A DNA stretch of 64,000 nt from Adineta steineri (lineage: Eukaryota > Rotifera > Eurotatoria > Adinetida > Adinetidae): NCBI GenBank assembly GCA_905250115.1, contig CAJNOI010000014.1, forward strand, positions 457,417 through 521,416. Direction: 5' to 3'. The position numbers were made by a program, and so were the translations under genes. Below are positions 24,352-35,920 of the stretch, in pieces. Numbering within the stretch: the first letter of the stretch is position 1; each line of letters starts with the position of its first letter. The notes under the pieces were generated by a model. It had not been told where the DNA came from and did not search any database. It was given only the letters and a program-made list of their open reading frames with translations.

Positions 24352-27300
24352 CTAGTACGTTATCACCACGTTCAGTCCATTATTATTATTATTCAGCATT
24401 TTAATCGCATCCTGTGCAACTTTGCTGCTGATACGATTCATGTAGAGATTGAGTTTGGTCAATGTCTATGTAAAAAGTAAAGATGAAAATGGCAGATAGA
24501 TTAAGAAAAATATTACTGTATTGCTTTGTAGAGCATCAGCAAGATACTGGATACCTTTTCCTTTAATTTCATTTTCTCCGATATCAAGTGTAGTGAGCGT
24601 CTATGTCAAAAAGTAAGGATGAAAACAAAGAAAATAAGGAAAGACTAAGTTTACCTTGTTATTTCGTAAAGCATCAGCTAAATATTGAGCTCCTTTGTTT
24701 TCTATTCTATTACTATTGAGATCGAGTGTAGTAAGTCCCTGTGTTAAAGATAAATATCAACCTAAGAGATAAACGTGAACATAAGAAAACTTTACCGTGT
24801 TGCTTTGTAAAGCATCAGCCAGTTGTTGGGCTCCTTTGGCATCAATTTGATTCGATCGTATTTCGAGTGTCATGAGTGTCTGTACAAATCAATGGCGTTA
24901 GAGATGATATAAATAAAGATTAAAAAATGCTGACATTGTTATTTCGTAAAGCATCAGCCAGATATTGAACTCCTTTGGATTCAAGTCCATTTCCACCAAG
25001 ATTAATTGAGGTCAGTGTCTATTTGAAAAATTGAAGATATGAGAAGAAGAAAAAAACACGATCCTCACTGTATTATCCCGTAATGCGTCAGCAAGATGTT
25101 GGACTCCTTCATATCCAATTCCACCGCTTCCAAAGTTGAGCGTAGTGAGCGTCTATGTAATAGAAACAAAGTAGAAATAAAAAAAGAACATAAACTTACC
25201 TTATTAATTCGCAAAGCATCGGCCAGATGTTTCGCTCCTTCGCTGTATATTTGGTAGTTATACTGAATGTTAAGTGTAGTGAGTCCCTGTGTGAAAAATA
25301 AAGATAGTAATACTATTAATACTGATAAAATAGCTCACCGCGTTATTTCGTAAGATTTCAGCTAAATGACGAGCTCCATCCGTTGAAATTCCACAACTTG
25401 AGAGTTCAAATGTGGTAAGTGTCTGTGTAAAAAGTGAGGAAAAGAATGAGACATGAAGAGGGAGAGAGAAAGAAATTCACTTTATTTTTTCCTAAAGCAT
25501 CAACCAAATATGAAAGTCCATTATCATCGATTCCGTTCTGATAAGATTGAAGTTTAGTCAATGTCTGTGTGACAAAAAAAAGAAGAGCAAGATAAGAACG
25601 ATAGAAAAAGAAAGATGTTCACCGTATTATCTTTTAAACAATCGGCAAGACTTTGGAAGCCTTCGGTGTCCATTTTATTCGATGCTAAGTTGAGTGTTGT
25701 GAGTGTCTGAATAAAAAAAATAAAAATGAACTAAAGAAAGAATGATATTTACCGTGTTATAACGTAAAGCTTCAAATAGATAATGAAATCCTTTGTCTCC
25801 GAATTCATTCCATCCAAGATCGATGTTGGTGATTGTCTGTGTGACAAAAATTAGGCTAAAAATGGAAAAAAGAAAAAAATTACTGTATTTTTTCGTAAAC
25901 CATTGGCCAAACATTGAATTCCTTCATCCGAGATATTGCAGGAGCTTAGGTCAAGTGTCATAAGTGCCTATGTGTAAAGAAATATGCAGAAAAGTGCAGA
26001 CAAAGATGTTTACCGTTTTATATTGTAAAGCATCCGCAAGATATTGTAGCCCTTTCATTCTAATTGGATTGGCGCGAATATTAAGTTCGATGAGTGTCTA
26101 TATGAAAAAATGTAGATACAAACGAGATAGATAAAAAGAGAATGATATTCACTGTATTTTCTTTTAGTACATCAGCTAAATGTATCAATCCTTCGCCTGT
26201 GATTTCATTGCCAAAAATAGCTAATACTTTGAGTGTCTATAAGAGACAATACAAATATAAACATGAGAGACAAAAAAAACGATATGTTTACCTTGTTATT
26301 TCGTAAAGCGTCAATCAGGTATTTGGCTCCATTGTCTCCAATTTCATTGCATTGAATGTGGAATTCTGTGAGTCCCTGTGAGAGAAAATGAAGATCAGAA
26401 TAAGAAAGATGAGAAAAGAATGATGGTCACGGTGTTATTTTTCAACGCATCACTGAAATGCTGAGCTCCTTCTGTTCCAACCCATGTCATACAAACCGCT
26501 TTAAAACCGTCAGTTAACCGCAGTTTACCGTCCGCTTGAACGCCCATTTGACCGTTCCGGTTATCGCAGTTAACCGCGGTTAACCGCCGTTAACTGCATT
26601 CCACTGGCGATGTTCTTCATGCTCTTACTGATGTGTTACGATCGAATGTAGTTTACAGTAAAAGTTTTAATTCACATCTAGTTTTCAGTTAGACTTTATT
26701 TAAATCTCATCAAAATCAATTTCTAGCATAACAATAAAAGAGCATTTTAAATCATTGAAATATAAAAAATCACTTATCATTATTTAATATCACACATGTT
26801 CAACAAAATCAACTTGCAATGAGACAAACAAAAAGACGCGTACATTATGTTTTCACACAGGAAGAATGCGTCTACAAAAACACGAGTTACAACATAAAAT
26901 AACATTAATCAAGTACATATTCTACTATTCTAACTACGACGGTATGATAAAAACAGTTAATAAAGAAGTATTACATATTATAACAATAATCATGTAATAT
27001 TTAAGAAATAAATGTTTTTAATAAAGTAAAAATACTTGAAACAAGAAAATAGAAGTAAAAAAGATATTTAACAAGAAGCTTTTTAATTTGCAAATGAACC
27101 AATAAATTCATCAAAATCGTCGTGTAGTGCTACTTGTGGTGCAGGTTGCACTATTACATTACCAGTACTACTTTTTTTGTCTTCAATTCATTGCGTCTCT
27201 TATGAAGAATGCATTCATGCAAGGTTGACCATTCAGACCGTAACATTTCATGATTCAGCTTGAATCTTGATCGAACTGCTTCTAAATAGAACCATATTTA

Positions 27301-29460
27301 AGAAATGACTATGATAAAAACTGATTTTTGTTTTACCTTTAATAATTAAGTGTCGTTCATCCTTCATAAATTCATCTTTAGTAATGGTCGTTATTTCTTC
27401 GAACGTAAATAACTTATCCATTACAAGTGCAATATAACTACCCATATGAGTTTGAACACCATATAACTGAAGTAGATCCACAGATACGCCTTCTGAATTG
27501 GCATAAATCTAAAAAAAAACAACAGCCAAAAGTTCATAAGCAAAACCTGCTAAATATAACTCACTAATGTAGATTTAAATGGTGAATCGTCAACGATTAT
27601 ATTTTCATCACCAAATTGATCACCATTTAATGCGACATTGATCTTGAAAATATAAATTTTATTATTTAAAACGAAAAATATTGATACAATTGATATTTAC
27701 CTTTTTCTTTGACAACTCGACGAGAATAAAACGATTTTTGATACATGAATGGAATATTGATATCTAAAAATAAAATTAATTGTGCAAGAAATTTCAAGAC
27801 AAATTAAAAAATAAAAATGGAAACCATATACATAGATATTATAAACTTAAAAAATTATCTTCAACAATCGATTCATTCATTATGTCCTTTATCTAATGAA
27901 CAAGTCTTAAATAATTTCAATCAATCCAATGAGAAAGAAAAAAGCGACATCTTAGTATAGCTTTAAAATATGAGTTTTATTTCTCTAAATCTTGATAAAA
28001 CTAGTAGAACAAGAGAATTCTAATCATATTGATGATTATTTCTAATTTTTTTTATATCACTACATATAGTTTGTTTGTTTTTGTTTATCGTTTCATCGTT
28101 AAAATCCGCTAGTCGAAACCGATCGGTAACTGCGGTTAACCGTCGGTTCTAGCTTCAACCACCGGTCACCGCTGGTTCTTAGCACAACCGACGGTTACCG
28201 ACGGTTTTATTGAAAAAAGAGCGACATGGGAATTTGATTCATTCCAAGGTCGATCGTTTTGAGAGTCTGTACAGAAAAATGAAAATAGAAATCAGCGATA
28301 TAAAGAAAAAACTGAGATTTACTGTATTATTTTTCAAAGCATCAGCTAAATGTCGTGCACCTTCAATACCAATTTTGTTATTGAAAAGTCCAATTGTAGT
28401 AAGTGTCTATATGAGAAGTAAATATAAAAAATGAGAGAAACGAAGAAAGAGAAAATCTTACTGTATTAATTTTTAAAACATCTGCTAGATGTTTGGCAGC
28501 GTCGTCTGAAAAACCAGTATTACCGAACTCGAGTGTGGTGAGTGTCTATGAAGAAAAATAGAAATGGAAATGAAACAAACAAAAAAAAAAGACAGAAGTG
28601 TACTGTGTTATTTCTTAAACCATCAGCTAAATATTGAATTCCTTCGCTTTCAAACGAATTCCCTACAAGGTTGAGTTTAGTCACCGTCTATAAGAGAAAA
28701 TGAATAGATGATATGGAGCGTGTAGCATATAAATAAAAGGCAGTCTATTGTTTAAGCAGCACTCGTTATTTTTACTATGAATGGGAAGAAAGAACAATAA
28801 TTAAACAGGCAACTTAGTCAATCATATGGAAATATGAGTTAATTGGAAAAACGATGGAAAGTAATAGATTAATTATATATCTGCAATTCTTCATTTGATA
28901 ATTCCTAATAATAAATTTATATTGTCTTACCTTGCTGTTTTTTAATGTATTCCCAATAATTTTCATGTCTTCATTAGTTAATCCTCTCATTTGTAAGTCT
29001 AGCGTCGAAGAATCACCATTTTGAGCAATACTTTGTTCTAGAGTAAGTTCGACAGTTGGTTCGTCGTCGGCCGATTTTTGTTCTTCCTCTTCTTCCTCTT
29101 TTTCTTCTTCTTCTTCTTCTTGCTGTTTTTCGACGTCTTCTACATTTTGATTTTCTTCTTCTTCTTCTTCTTCTTGTTTTTCGACTTCTTGTTCTATAAT
29201 GTAAATATATTTACAAAAACCCATGATGTATAAGACAGACAGAGACAATAGAGGAAGTCTGTTTCTGTGGTAAATACAGAGCGACTTATAATTAACTATA
29301 GGATCAAAAATCGAAATATTGCTACTATACTTACTTTCTTCAAGATCCTTGAGAATACCATCAAGTTGAATAAGTTTATTAGTTTTAGCGGCACCAGATA
29401 TGTAAAACCAAGTAAGAAATATAAATTTAACAAGCCAATAAATACGTAATGAATTACATA
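24352..29460 (-). CDS. Leucine-rich-repeat membrane gene, one repeat per exon, interrupted by a transposon
   Basis: Nineteen ribonuclease-inhibitor-type LRRs are encoded by consecutive minus-strand exons, almost all exactly 84 nt (28 residues) in phase 0, split by introns of about 45-60 bp. From 3': 24352-24465, then 84-nt exons starting at 24517, 24655, 24796, 24935, 25069, then 25200-25286 (87 nt), then 25339, 25481, 25623, 25753, 25884, 26014, 26153, 26292, the split exon (26431-26480 plus 28231-28266), 28323, 28462 and 28604. The repeat pattern is TLTTLDL..N.I...G...LADALRNNT. Upstream, 28931-29193 is Glu/Gln-rich plus the first LRR-like segment. 29335-29460 encodes a TM-like stretch (WLVKFIFLTWFYIS) and runs into a gap, so the start is missing. 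No NACHT domain is visible. The transposon at 26481-28230 breaks the frame, so this copy is probably defective unless the insertion is spliced or excised. Confidence 0.85.
26481..28230 (-). mobile_element. 1750-bp CCCATGTC transposon inserted in an LRR exon
   Basis: Begins CCCATGTC and ends GACATGGG, a perfect 8-bp inverted terminus. Both ends carry palindromic arrays of AACCG/GGTTAACCG units (26494-26600 and 28105-28210). The flanks are AA|element|AA. Removing the element and one AA restores an 84-nt LRR exon in frame, the length of its neighbours (36 + 48 nt). The 2-bp target duplication is therefore well supported. It shares the CCCATGT tip with the large element at 1-9427 but uses a different array motif. 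It carries only a BEN-like gene and no transposase, so it is likely non-autonomous. Confidence 0.88.
27154..27763 (-). pseudogene. BEN-like gene inside the 1750-bp element, 5' end not found
   Basis: Exons 27763-27701, 27642-27565, 27508-27337 and 27281-27154 join in phase. The N-terminal part (RFILVELSKKKINVAL) resembles the beta module of the BEN protein at 4784-7523. The middle (ALVMDKLFTFEEI...) and end (EAVRSRFKLNHEMLRSEW) follow the layout of a BEN domain. In the last exon a run of seven A leads to an early stop at 27154. One more A would continue the frame to an acidic tail (DDFDEFIGSF) ending near 27090. This is either a mutation or a homopolymer error. No start codon in phase was found upstream. 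BEN assignment is by pattern and tentative. Confidence 0.5.
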
Positions 29461-29461
29461 A

Positions 29462-29561
29462 NNNNNNNNNNNNNNNNNNNNNNNNNNNNNNNNNNNNNNN
29501 NNNNNNNNNNNNNNNNNNNNNNNNNNNNNNNNNNNNNNNNNNNNNNNNNNNNNNNNNNNNN
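29462..29561. other. Assembly gap (100 N)
   Basis: A 100-N placeholder gap of unknown true size between the 5' part of the LRR gene and a transposon end. Confidence 0.95.
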
Positions 29562-30019
29562 CGTTTGAATATTTTGTATACCTGCGTATAGACGCGATCA
29601 GATATACGATTGCATGCAAACGCATTTCAACAGCCTTTATCAACTGCGTGTTAACGCAGTTTAAGTTACAACCGCGTTCAAACGCGTTCGACGATGTTCT
29701 GTACATGCGTGCATACGCGTTTACATATGCGACCGCCTGTAAACGCATTTCAAAAGACTTTATCAACGCTTGTAAACGCGATTTGGTTGGCCTTCGCGTT
29801 CAGACGCATTGGAAACTTCTTTAAGCTGCGTCTATAAGCGATCGCGTGTATAATCGCGTCTAAACGCAAAATAAAACTATTTCGTTTTTGCGTTTGGACG
29901 CGTTTGTTCATACAAAAGCGTCTAAACGCAGGAAAAATCAGTTCTAACCGCGTCTCACTGCGATTTTGAATAAGAAACGCGATTATACGCGTCTATTCTG
30001 CGTTTCATGTTTACATGGG
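29562..30019. mobile_element. End of a second copy of the large CCCATGT transposon
   Basis: A CGCGTCTAAACGCA-type palindromic array ending in GTTTACATGGG at 30019, followed by TATACATATT. Its first 47 bases are the exact reverse complement of window bases 1-47, so this is the same end of the same family in inverse orientation. The rest of this copy is in or beyond the gap. Left of the gap no array is visible, so the copy is either truncated or a short deletion derivative. Confidence 0.75.
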
Positions 30020-31013
30020 TATACATATTCTAGCATGCTCATAAGTCGATTCGTATGTATGGAATACGATGTAATTTACTTCAGTTCTATCCAAAATACC
30101 ATATAGAAAAGAACGAGTTTTACAGTGTAGATATATTTACATTCTTGAGTGAAACGTTCGAGAAACATCTTCACCTTTGTTTAAGATAATCGACACAATA
30201 AGAAGAATTAGAACAATACTTTCTATTCAACGGATGGACGAAACGAAAGAAAGAGAGAGAGAAAAGTACAGTTGAAAAGAAAAAGTAAATCACAAAGTAA
30301 CACACATTTGCACCTACCGTCAAAGACTCATACGTTTTCAGTGAAAATTTTACAACAATCTAATAACAGTGAGACTTACCCATGGGTAAAATGTTGATAC
30401 AAAACTGTGTTGCACGGTTGTTTATTAGATAGTTTAATTATAATCAAAAATTCAATAAAACAATGATAATTCTAGAAAGATAAGGCATTAGCACGTCATT
30501 TTTTTCAGCTTTCTCTGCTCTCACTGAGTCCTAACTATGGGCAAATTATGAGTTCGATCCTTGTTTAGTAGTGCAAATCCTTCTATTGTAAAGTACAAAA
30601 TAAAAAATTCACAATCAGTAGCAAATATCCATAGATGATTTATTCAAAAATATGAAAGAAATCTAATGATTGCGCGATAGTGTGAAATTATTAATAAATA
30701 AGTAGCTTAAATAATTGAACATGTAATAAAATTCATTACAGAAGTATATTAGAAAACAAATAAAATAAGAACATAAAAAGCAGAAGGTACAGAAAAGTTT
30801 CTTATAAAAGATACTACTTTATTGTGTTGTACTTTTTATATGCTCTTTGCAATGTAAAATGTTAAGTATATGTGTAAAAAACAAAAAATAAGTTCTCTAA
30901 TTAAATTCAAACGAATAGAAACTGATGTTAAGCTATTTATTTGTGGAATCAGCGTTTTTTTTGCAGAAGTATCAATAAAATGAGTTTTCTAATAATAAGT
31001 CTCAGTTAAATTT
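30020..31013. other. Intergenic, no gene seen
   Basis: AT-rich. It contains an isolated GAGTTCGATCC (about 30549) resembling a tRNA B box, but no foldable tRNA around it. Confidence 0.45.
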
Positions 31014-34000
31014 TCATTCACATGTTAATAAGAGAACATCATACAATCGATCCATGTCATTTGCGCAGATTATATCTTCGTGGCCATCGCCATTAAAGTC
31101 ACCAGTACCGATCCAAATGTTTCCAGTGATGAATCTTATTTGAAATGCCGTTTGTAGTTCGAAATTTCCGTCCCCAGATCCAAGTAACACATTTAATGAT
31201 TTGCCTTCTCTACCAAAGCCGATATCTAGATATTGATCATTATTGAAATCACGAACAACCATTTGATTAGTTTCTGAATAATCTCCTATGGTAAACCTCT
31301 TTTTATTACCTAAAGTCCCGTTACCATATCCAAAAATCACGTTAGTATGATTTATGCTATGATAGGATACAATAACGTCTGGTATATTATCCTTATTGAA
31401 ATCACCGACAGCCAGATCAATTAGTCGATGTTCACCATCTCCAGCAAAAGACGTCTTTTCCATTTCAAAACGTCCATCACCACGTCCAATGAATACATCA
31501 ATAGTTTTAGCAACTTGACTGACGACAGCAATATCTTGACGATTATCACAATTAAAATCAGCAACAACAAGTTTTACTGGATAACTTCTTGGCATAAGAT
31601 CTAATAGCGGGTACTCTAAAAAATCTCCATTACCCTTGCCTAGGAACACATGAATGCTACTGGACGTAGGAACTATGACAGCAATATCGGAGTAGTTGTC
31701 GTTATTAAAGTCCGCTATAGTCATTGCTAATGGACGGTAGTTGGTTCTAAGGTCGAGCTTAGTTTTTATTTCAAAATTTCCATCACCGTTTCCAAAAAAA
31801 ACAGCTATATAGTCTTTATTAGGATTGATAGCAGCAAGGTCAAGTTTACGATCATTATTAAAATCGCTGACATATAATTTGCGTAAATCATGAGTTTGAT
31901 TTTTTAGAGATATAATTCTAGCTCCAAAAGTCGCATTGCCATTCCCAAGTAGCACATTCATGCTCGATCGTTCAGAATCCATGAAAGCTATATCGAGTCG
32001 ATCATCACCGTTAAAATCAGCAATAGCGTGGTCATCTATAGACTCAAGAAGCCATTGTCTTTCGATTGTTATTGGTTGAATTTTTAACTGACAAGCTGAT
32101 TCAAATAAAAAGAACGAAATGATTGAATAAATTATATTCAGTTTTCAAGTGAAAAGCATTTGAAGAAGGAAACTCTAGAAGAAAGCATAACGATGTACAC
32201 GCCTATTTTGGGTCTATCGTTTATTGCATCCGTGTAATAATTAATCTCTATGGTCTATTCTCTATCAATAGCCTCTGATTTTATTTATTTAACTGTATAT
32301 TGTATTAAATATATATATATATATACAAAATGATGAGAAAACGAGGGTTTCTTTTGTACTTTTCAGTATTGAATAATTCAACTGTTTCGATTCATTTATT
32401 ATTGCAACATATTTAAAGAGATAACCACATAAAGAGTTAGATGTTTGTATATTTTGCTTATTGAAAATATAAGAGAAAAAAACAGAAATAATTTTAATGT
32501 ACTTACTTATTGTAGTTGTGACGGTCTTCACTGTACTTATTATTGAGCTCTTCGTGATACTAGTTATCGTACTTATTGTAGAAGCTAAAAAGAAATATTT
32601 GATAAATGTTCATTTAACGATCTATGATGGCAAAAATACATAAAATAATATGACTGGAGATGTGCTGTTGCTATATAAATAGCAAAACTATATCTATATT
32701 GACACAATCTCACGAAAGTTTAATAGATTCTATAAAATCTGTTGGCTTTAGTAGGGATTTATGAGAGTCGCCCTAACAGTTTGAAATCACTCAACAATGA
32801 AAGTAAGTGAGAATGTCGTTTACATTCCTTGTCGATACAGTAAGGTTCTAATTGCACATTTATATAGAAATATAAAAAATCTTCATGGACTGATATGCTT
32901 TAATAAAAATGTCACTCATCATTTTCAATTTGTTACCACTAGTATGATCTTATTCAACCGAGTTTTTGAGATGAATTCCTATTTCTAAAATCAATTCAGT
33001 TCGAGTGACGGTCAAGTTTATATTTTATCTTTTATTTGATAAACATTTTCTTTGTTGAAAATAATGATGATCCTCTTATTTCATGAATGAAGTAGATAGA
33101 ATACTAGATAAGATACTATAGAAAGCTTATACTTGTCGATTTACCTTGGTTCTTGTTTCGTTGAGCAATAACAATAGAGAATATTATGAGAGCTATTATT
33201 ACACATAATAACAGTACACATATTAAGGCAATCTTGAGAATATATCGAGTTGATAAAACGGAATTTGGTCTAAAGAAGAATTAATGTAGATTATCAAGCA
33301 AATGAAATTAAAGAAGACATACGGAGTTGTTGTAGCCGTTGTTGTTACTTCTGAATTTGAAGGAGAACTTTGAGTAATTGTGTTAATGTTTTCTATTGTT
33401 CCAGTATCAGCTAAGTCAGCAGGTTGAATAGTGTTTATACGTCTTTTTCGATATCGATACACTTTAAATACAATTTGAACTATTTTCGGACAAATCCAGC
33501 GAAGTAAAATTGCTAATCCACCTTGAAGAGTAAGCAAATGAGTCATTATAGAGAGAAAACTGGATTGTTGAATATAAGTGTATGAACATAACAAGGGTAA
33601 ACATCGTTCAAAATACGATGTATAATTAATTGTTGTGTTCCATTGTTCAATGAAGAGATTATTGATAAGTTCACCTATTGTAGTATTTATTGAAAATCGA
33701 CTCTTATTTGTTGAGAGAGACTTCAAAGAATTCGTTAAATTGATTCGACTTGGTTGATTAGTAATTTGTTGGACGAGATCTATGCATGATTGATTATAGA
33801 AGCACTCAAGCGTTGAAGCACGAAATGATTCACTTGGAGTACAACCGATTTTTAGACCTTTGATCGAAATGCTCTTTGAAGGAATTATATTAATAAACGT
33901 TGCTTGAGTTGTACAATTGAGATGCAATCCACAGGAACACTCATCGTCATAGATCAAAGCTTGTGTAGGTAGGTAAGTGTCGATTATGTCGTCCCAAGGA

Positions 34001-35379
34001 GCAATATATTCAAAGTTTGTTCCATATAGTGATATAATGGCATTTCCATGATAGATATTTCGAATTACGAAGAGAAGATCAGTGATTGTTGTTGAAGGAT
34101 TTAACTCATTTTGTTTGATTATCGAATTGAGTAGTGTATGAAAATTTTCCTCTGATAAAATTTCAGTAGTAGAAAATAGTGAGGAGAGAAATCCTTGAAT
34201 AGAAATGTTTGTTGCTTGATTAGAAAGTTCACATAATCCTTGAAGAAATTGTAAATGAGCAGAAAGAAAACGGCGATAATCTTTCAGTGAATAAAATGAA
34301 AAATAATAAATAAGATTAGCTGTAAGATTGGCTCGTCCTTCTTCTGAAGCAAATGGACTTGAACAAATCTATAATCATTGAAAAAGAAAAAAAAACGACT
34401 AAAATCTAGTTTCAATAATTGTTTAAAAATTAATAATGTTTTCAGAAAAACCCTTTTAAGCAAAATAGCTATGGGGCATGCGTGTGTATTAAGAGTCTAG
34501 ATAATCACACTCACACCCTCAAGATACTGCAAATTTTCCACAAAATCTTACTAATGAATTTATATGGAATAGAATTGTGAAGATCATTTTTTGTTTTATA
34601 ACTTATCTTCAGCAGTGAAGCTAGCAATACACTCGTGAATATACGAATATTTGTATAATCTCAGGTTATTTATCAATAATTCGTTGACGATATACATAGA
34701 TTTTGTCATAATGAAACATCGAGAGTATGGGTATAGATAGACATGAGTGGAAGAGAAAAGTCAATAGAATAGCTCTACATTTACCTACATTCTCAATATA
34801 CATTGTTTTGTCTACAGCAATCTGTTCGATGCCTACTTAATCATTAGTGCATTGAAACAATTTTCTTGTATAGTATTGTTTTTAAAATAGGAAAATATTC
34901 AGCAAAAATGTTCTATGTTACTCTAGTTATAATCTTTCCAAAGTTTTATCTTGATAAGATTAAAATGAGTTTATTTTTACCTCATGAAATACTGGTTTGA
35001 TTTTAACAAATCGTTCGTATGTTGATGCAATTGATGAACATGGACATTTCAATTCGTCCCCATATTGTATATATAACTGCTTGGTCCAATTCATAGAAGG
35101 TTTATCAAACGTTTTTGTATATGTCTCCTGACCAATATTATAGAACATTATACTAATAAGAGTAACCAAGAATAAAATTATATATAAACGAGTAGCCCAT
35201 TGACCAAGACGTTTAGCAGTTAAATGGTCAACATTACTACCAAAATCTCGTAGCTTGAAAATGTTCAGATCTACCAGCTTTGTATACAAAAGTCGGAACA
35301 GTTTTTGTATGATCATTTTCACTTTGGTACATTTATTGACATGAACTGTAGCTAAAACGACAAGAATTGGTTTTGACAT
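31014..35379 (-). CDS. Three-TM receptor: Cys-rich two-TM domain fused to a seven-repeat FG-GAP propeller
   Basis: Exons 35379-34981, 34368-33323, 33269-33145, 32584-32507 and 32095-31014 join with GT-AG borders and matching phases: 2730 nt, 909 residues. TM1 is residues 63-81. The Cys-rich ectodomain begins with CPCS at 112. TM2 (GGLAILLRWICPKIV) is near 404-428, followed by a basic loop (YRYRKRRIN) and TM3 (KIALICVLLLCVIIALIIF) near 490-514. A Thr/Ser stalk leads to seven FG-GAP/VCBS repeats, each with a calcium-type loop (DFNGDDRLD, DFNNDRKLD, DFNNDNYSD, DFNCDNRQD, DFNKDNIPD, DFNNDQYLD, DFNGDGHED), a full seven-blade propeller. The first half is paralogous to the next two genes. Predicted topology puts ectodomain and propeller outside. 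Two adjacent genes remain possible, but no start codon, promoter or stop separates them. Confidence 0.75.
34471..34533. repeat. Degenerate GTGTGGG hairpin copy, in an intron
   Basis: Weak left arm (GGGGCATGCGTGTG) and clear right arm (CACACTCACACCCTCAAG), in the 612-bp first intron of the fusion gene. Confidence 0.5.
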
Positions 35380-35920
35380 TATTAGAAATTCAACTATCTT
35401 TATAATCTGATATTATAAAATTTCTTAATGGATTCAGTGGCGTAAATAGGGGGAGGGGGCGCGTGGGGCGCATAATCTCCCCCTGCTTCCGAAAACTAAC
35501 AGGAAAAGGGGTTTGCGCCCCCCTGCCTCTAGAAAGTTCACTTTTTTTGACAATTGAAATAGAAAAACTAGGCTTACGCCTCCCTTACACCCCCTCCCTG
35601 CTCTGGCATCTGACTTACGCCCCTGAATGAATTTTAATCTTTCTCACAGGATGCAGTGAATCATCATACTATAAGTAATAAAAAGAATATGAGTGCACTC
35701 TTTCATATGAAAATATGCGTTGTACACTACTGTTTTTAACTAAAAACCATAACTTCTATTAACACTGCAAATATTATTTAAACAGTTAATATTACTTTTT
35801 TGTTAAATTATTTGTTTGCGTAATTAGTTTTCTACCAAATCAAGATTTTATTTTAGCTTAGTTCATCTTAGGATATATCCAAATATATATGAAATCTTAT
35901 TGTTTTTAATAAACGTCTGA
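35380..35920. other. Intergenic, contains a hAT-like MITE
   Basis: Between two paralogous receptor genes. Apart from the MITE at 35435-35625 nothing is recognisable. Confidence 0.5.
35435..35625. mobile_element. hAT-like MITE with 8-bp target duplication
   Basis: Starts CAGTGGCGTAAATAGGGGG and ends CTTACGCCCCTG (inverted tips CAGKGGCGTAA). Flanked by AATGGATT and AATGAATT, seven of eight matching. This tip and an 8-bp duplication are typical of hAT-family elements. The 191-bp interior is GC-rich and non-coding. Confidence 0.75.

Noticed and set aside
24517-26375. Regular ~84-bp blocks with ~55-bp spacers, resembling a CRISPR array
   Set aside because: The blocks translate as LRR exons with GT-AG borders, are not identical, and the spacers are introns in eukaryotic DNA.
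28210-28434. Plus-strand 74-codon frame
   Set aside because: Antisense of LRR exons and their intron; begins inside the transposon end.
29296-29766. Minus-strand frame across the gap
   Set aside because: Joins part of the LRR gene's 5' exon (wrong frame) to the transposon array through unknown bases.
30500-30580. tRNA-like B box (GAGTTCGATCC)
   Set aside because: No A box or cloverleaf could be formed around it.
33223-33957. Separate 244-residue gene
   Set aside because: It is the 3' part of exon 2 of the FG-GAP fusion gene; the frame is open upstream to 34368 and the last residues are read through an intron.
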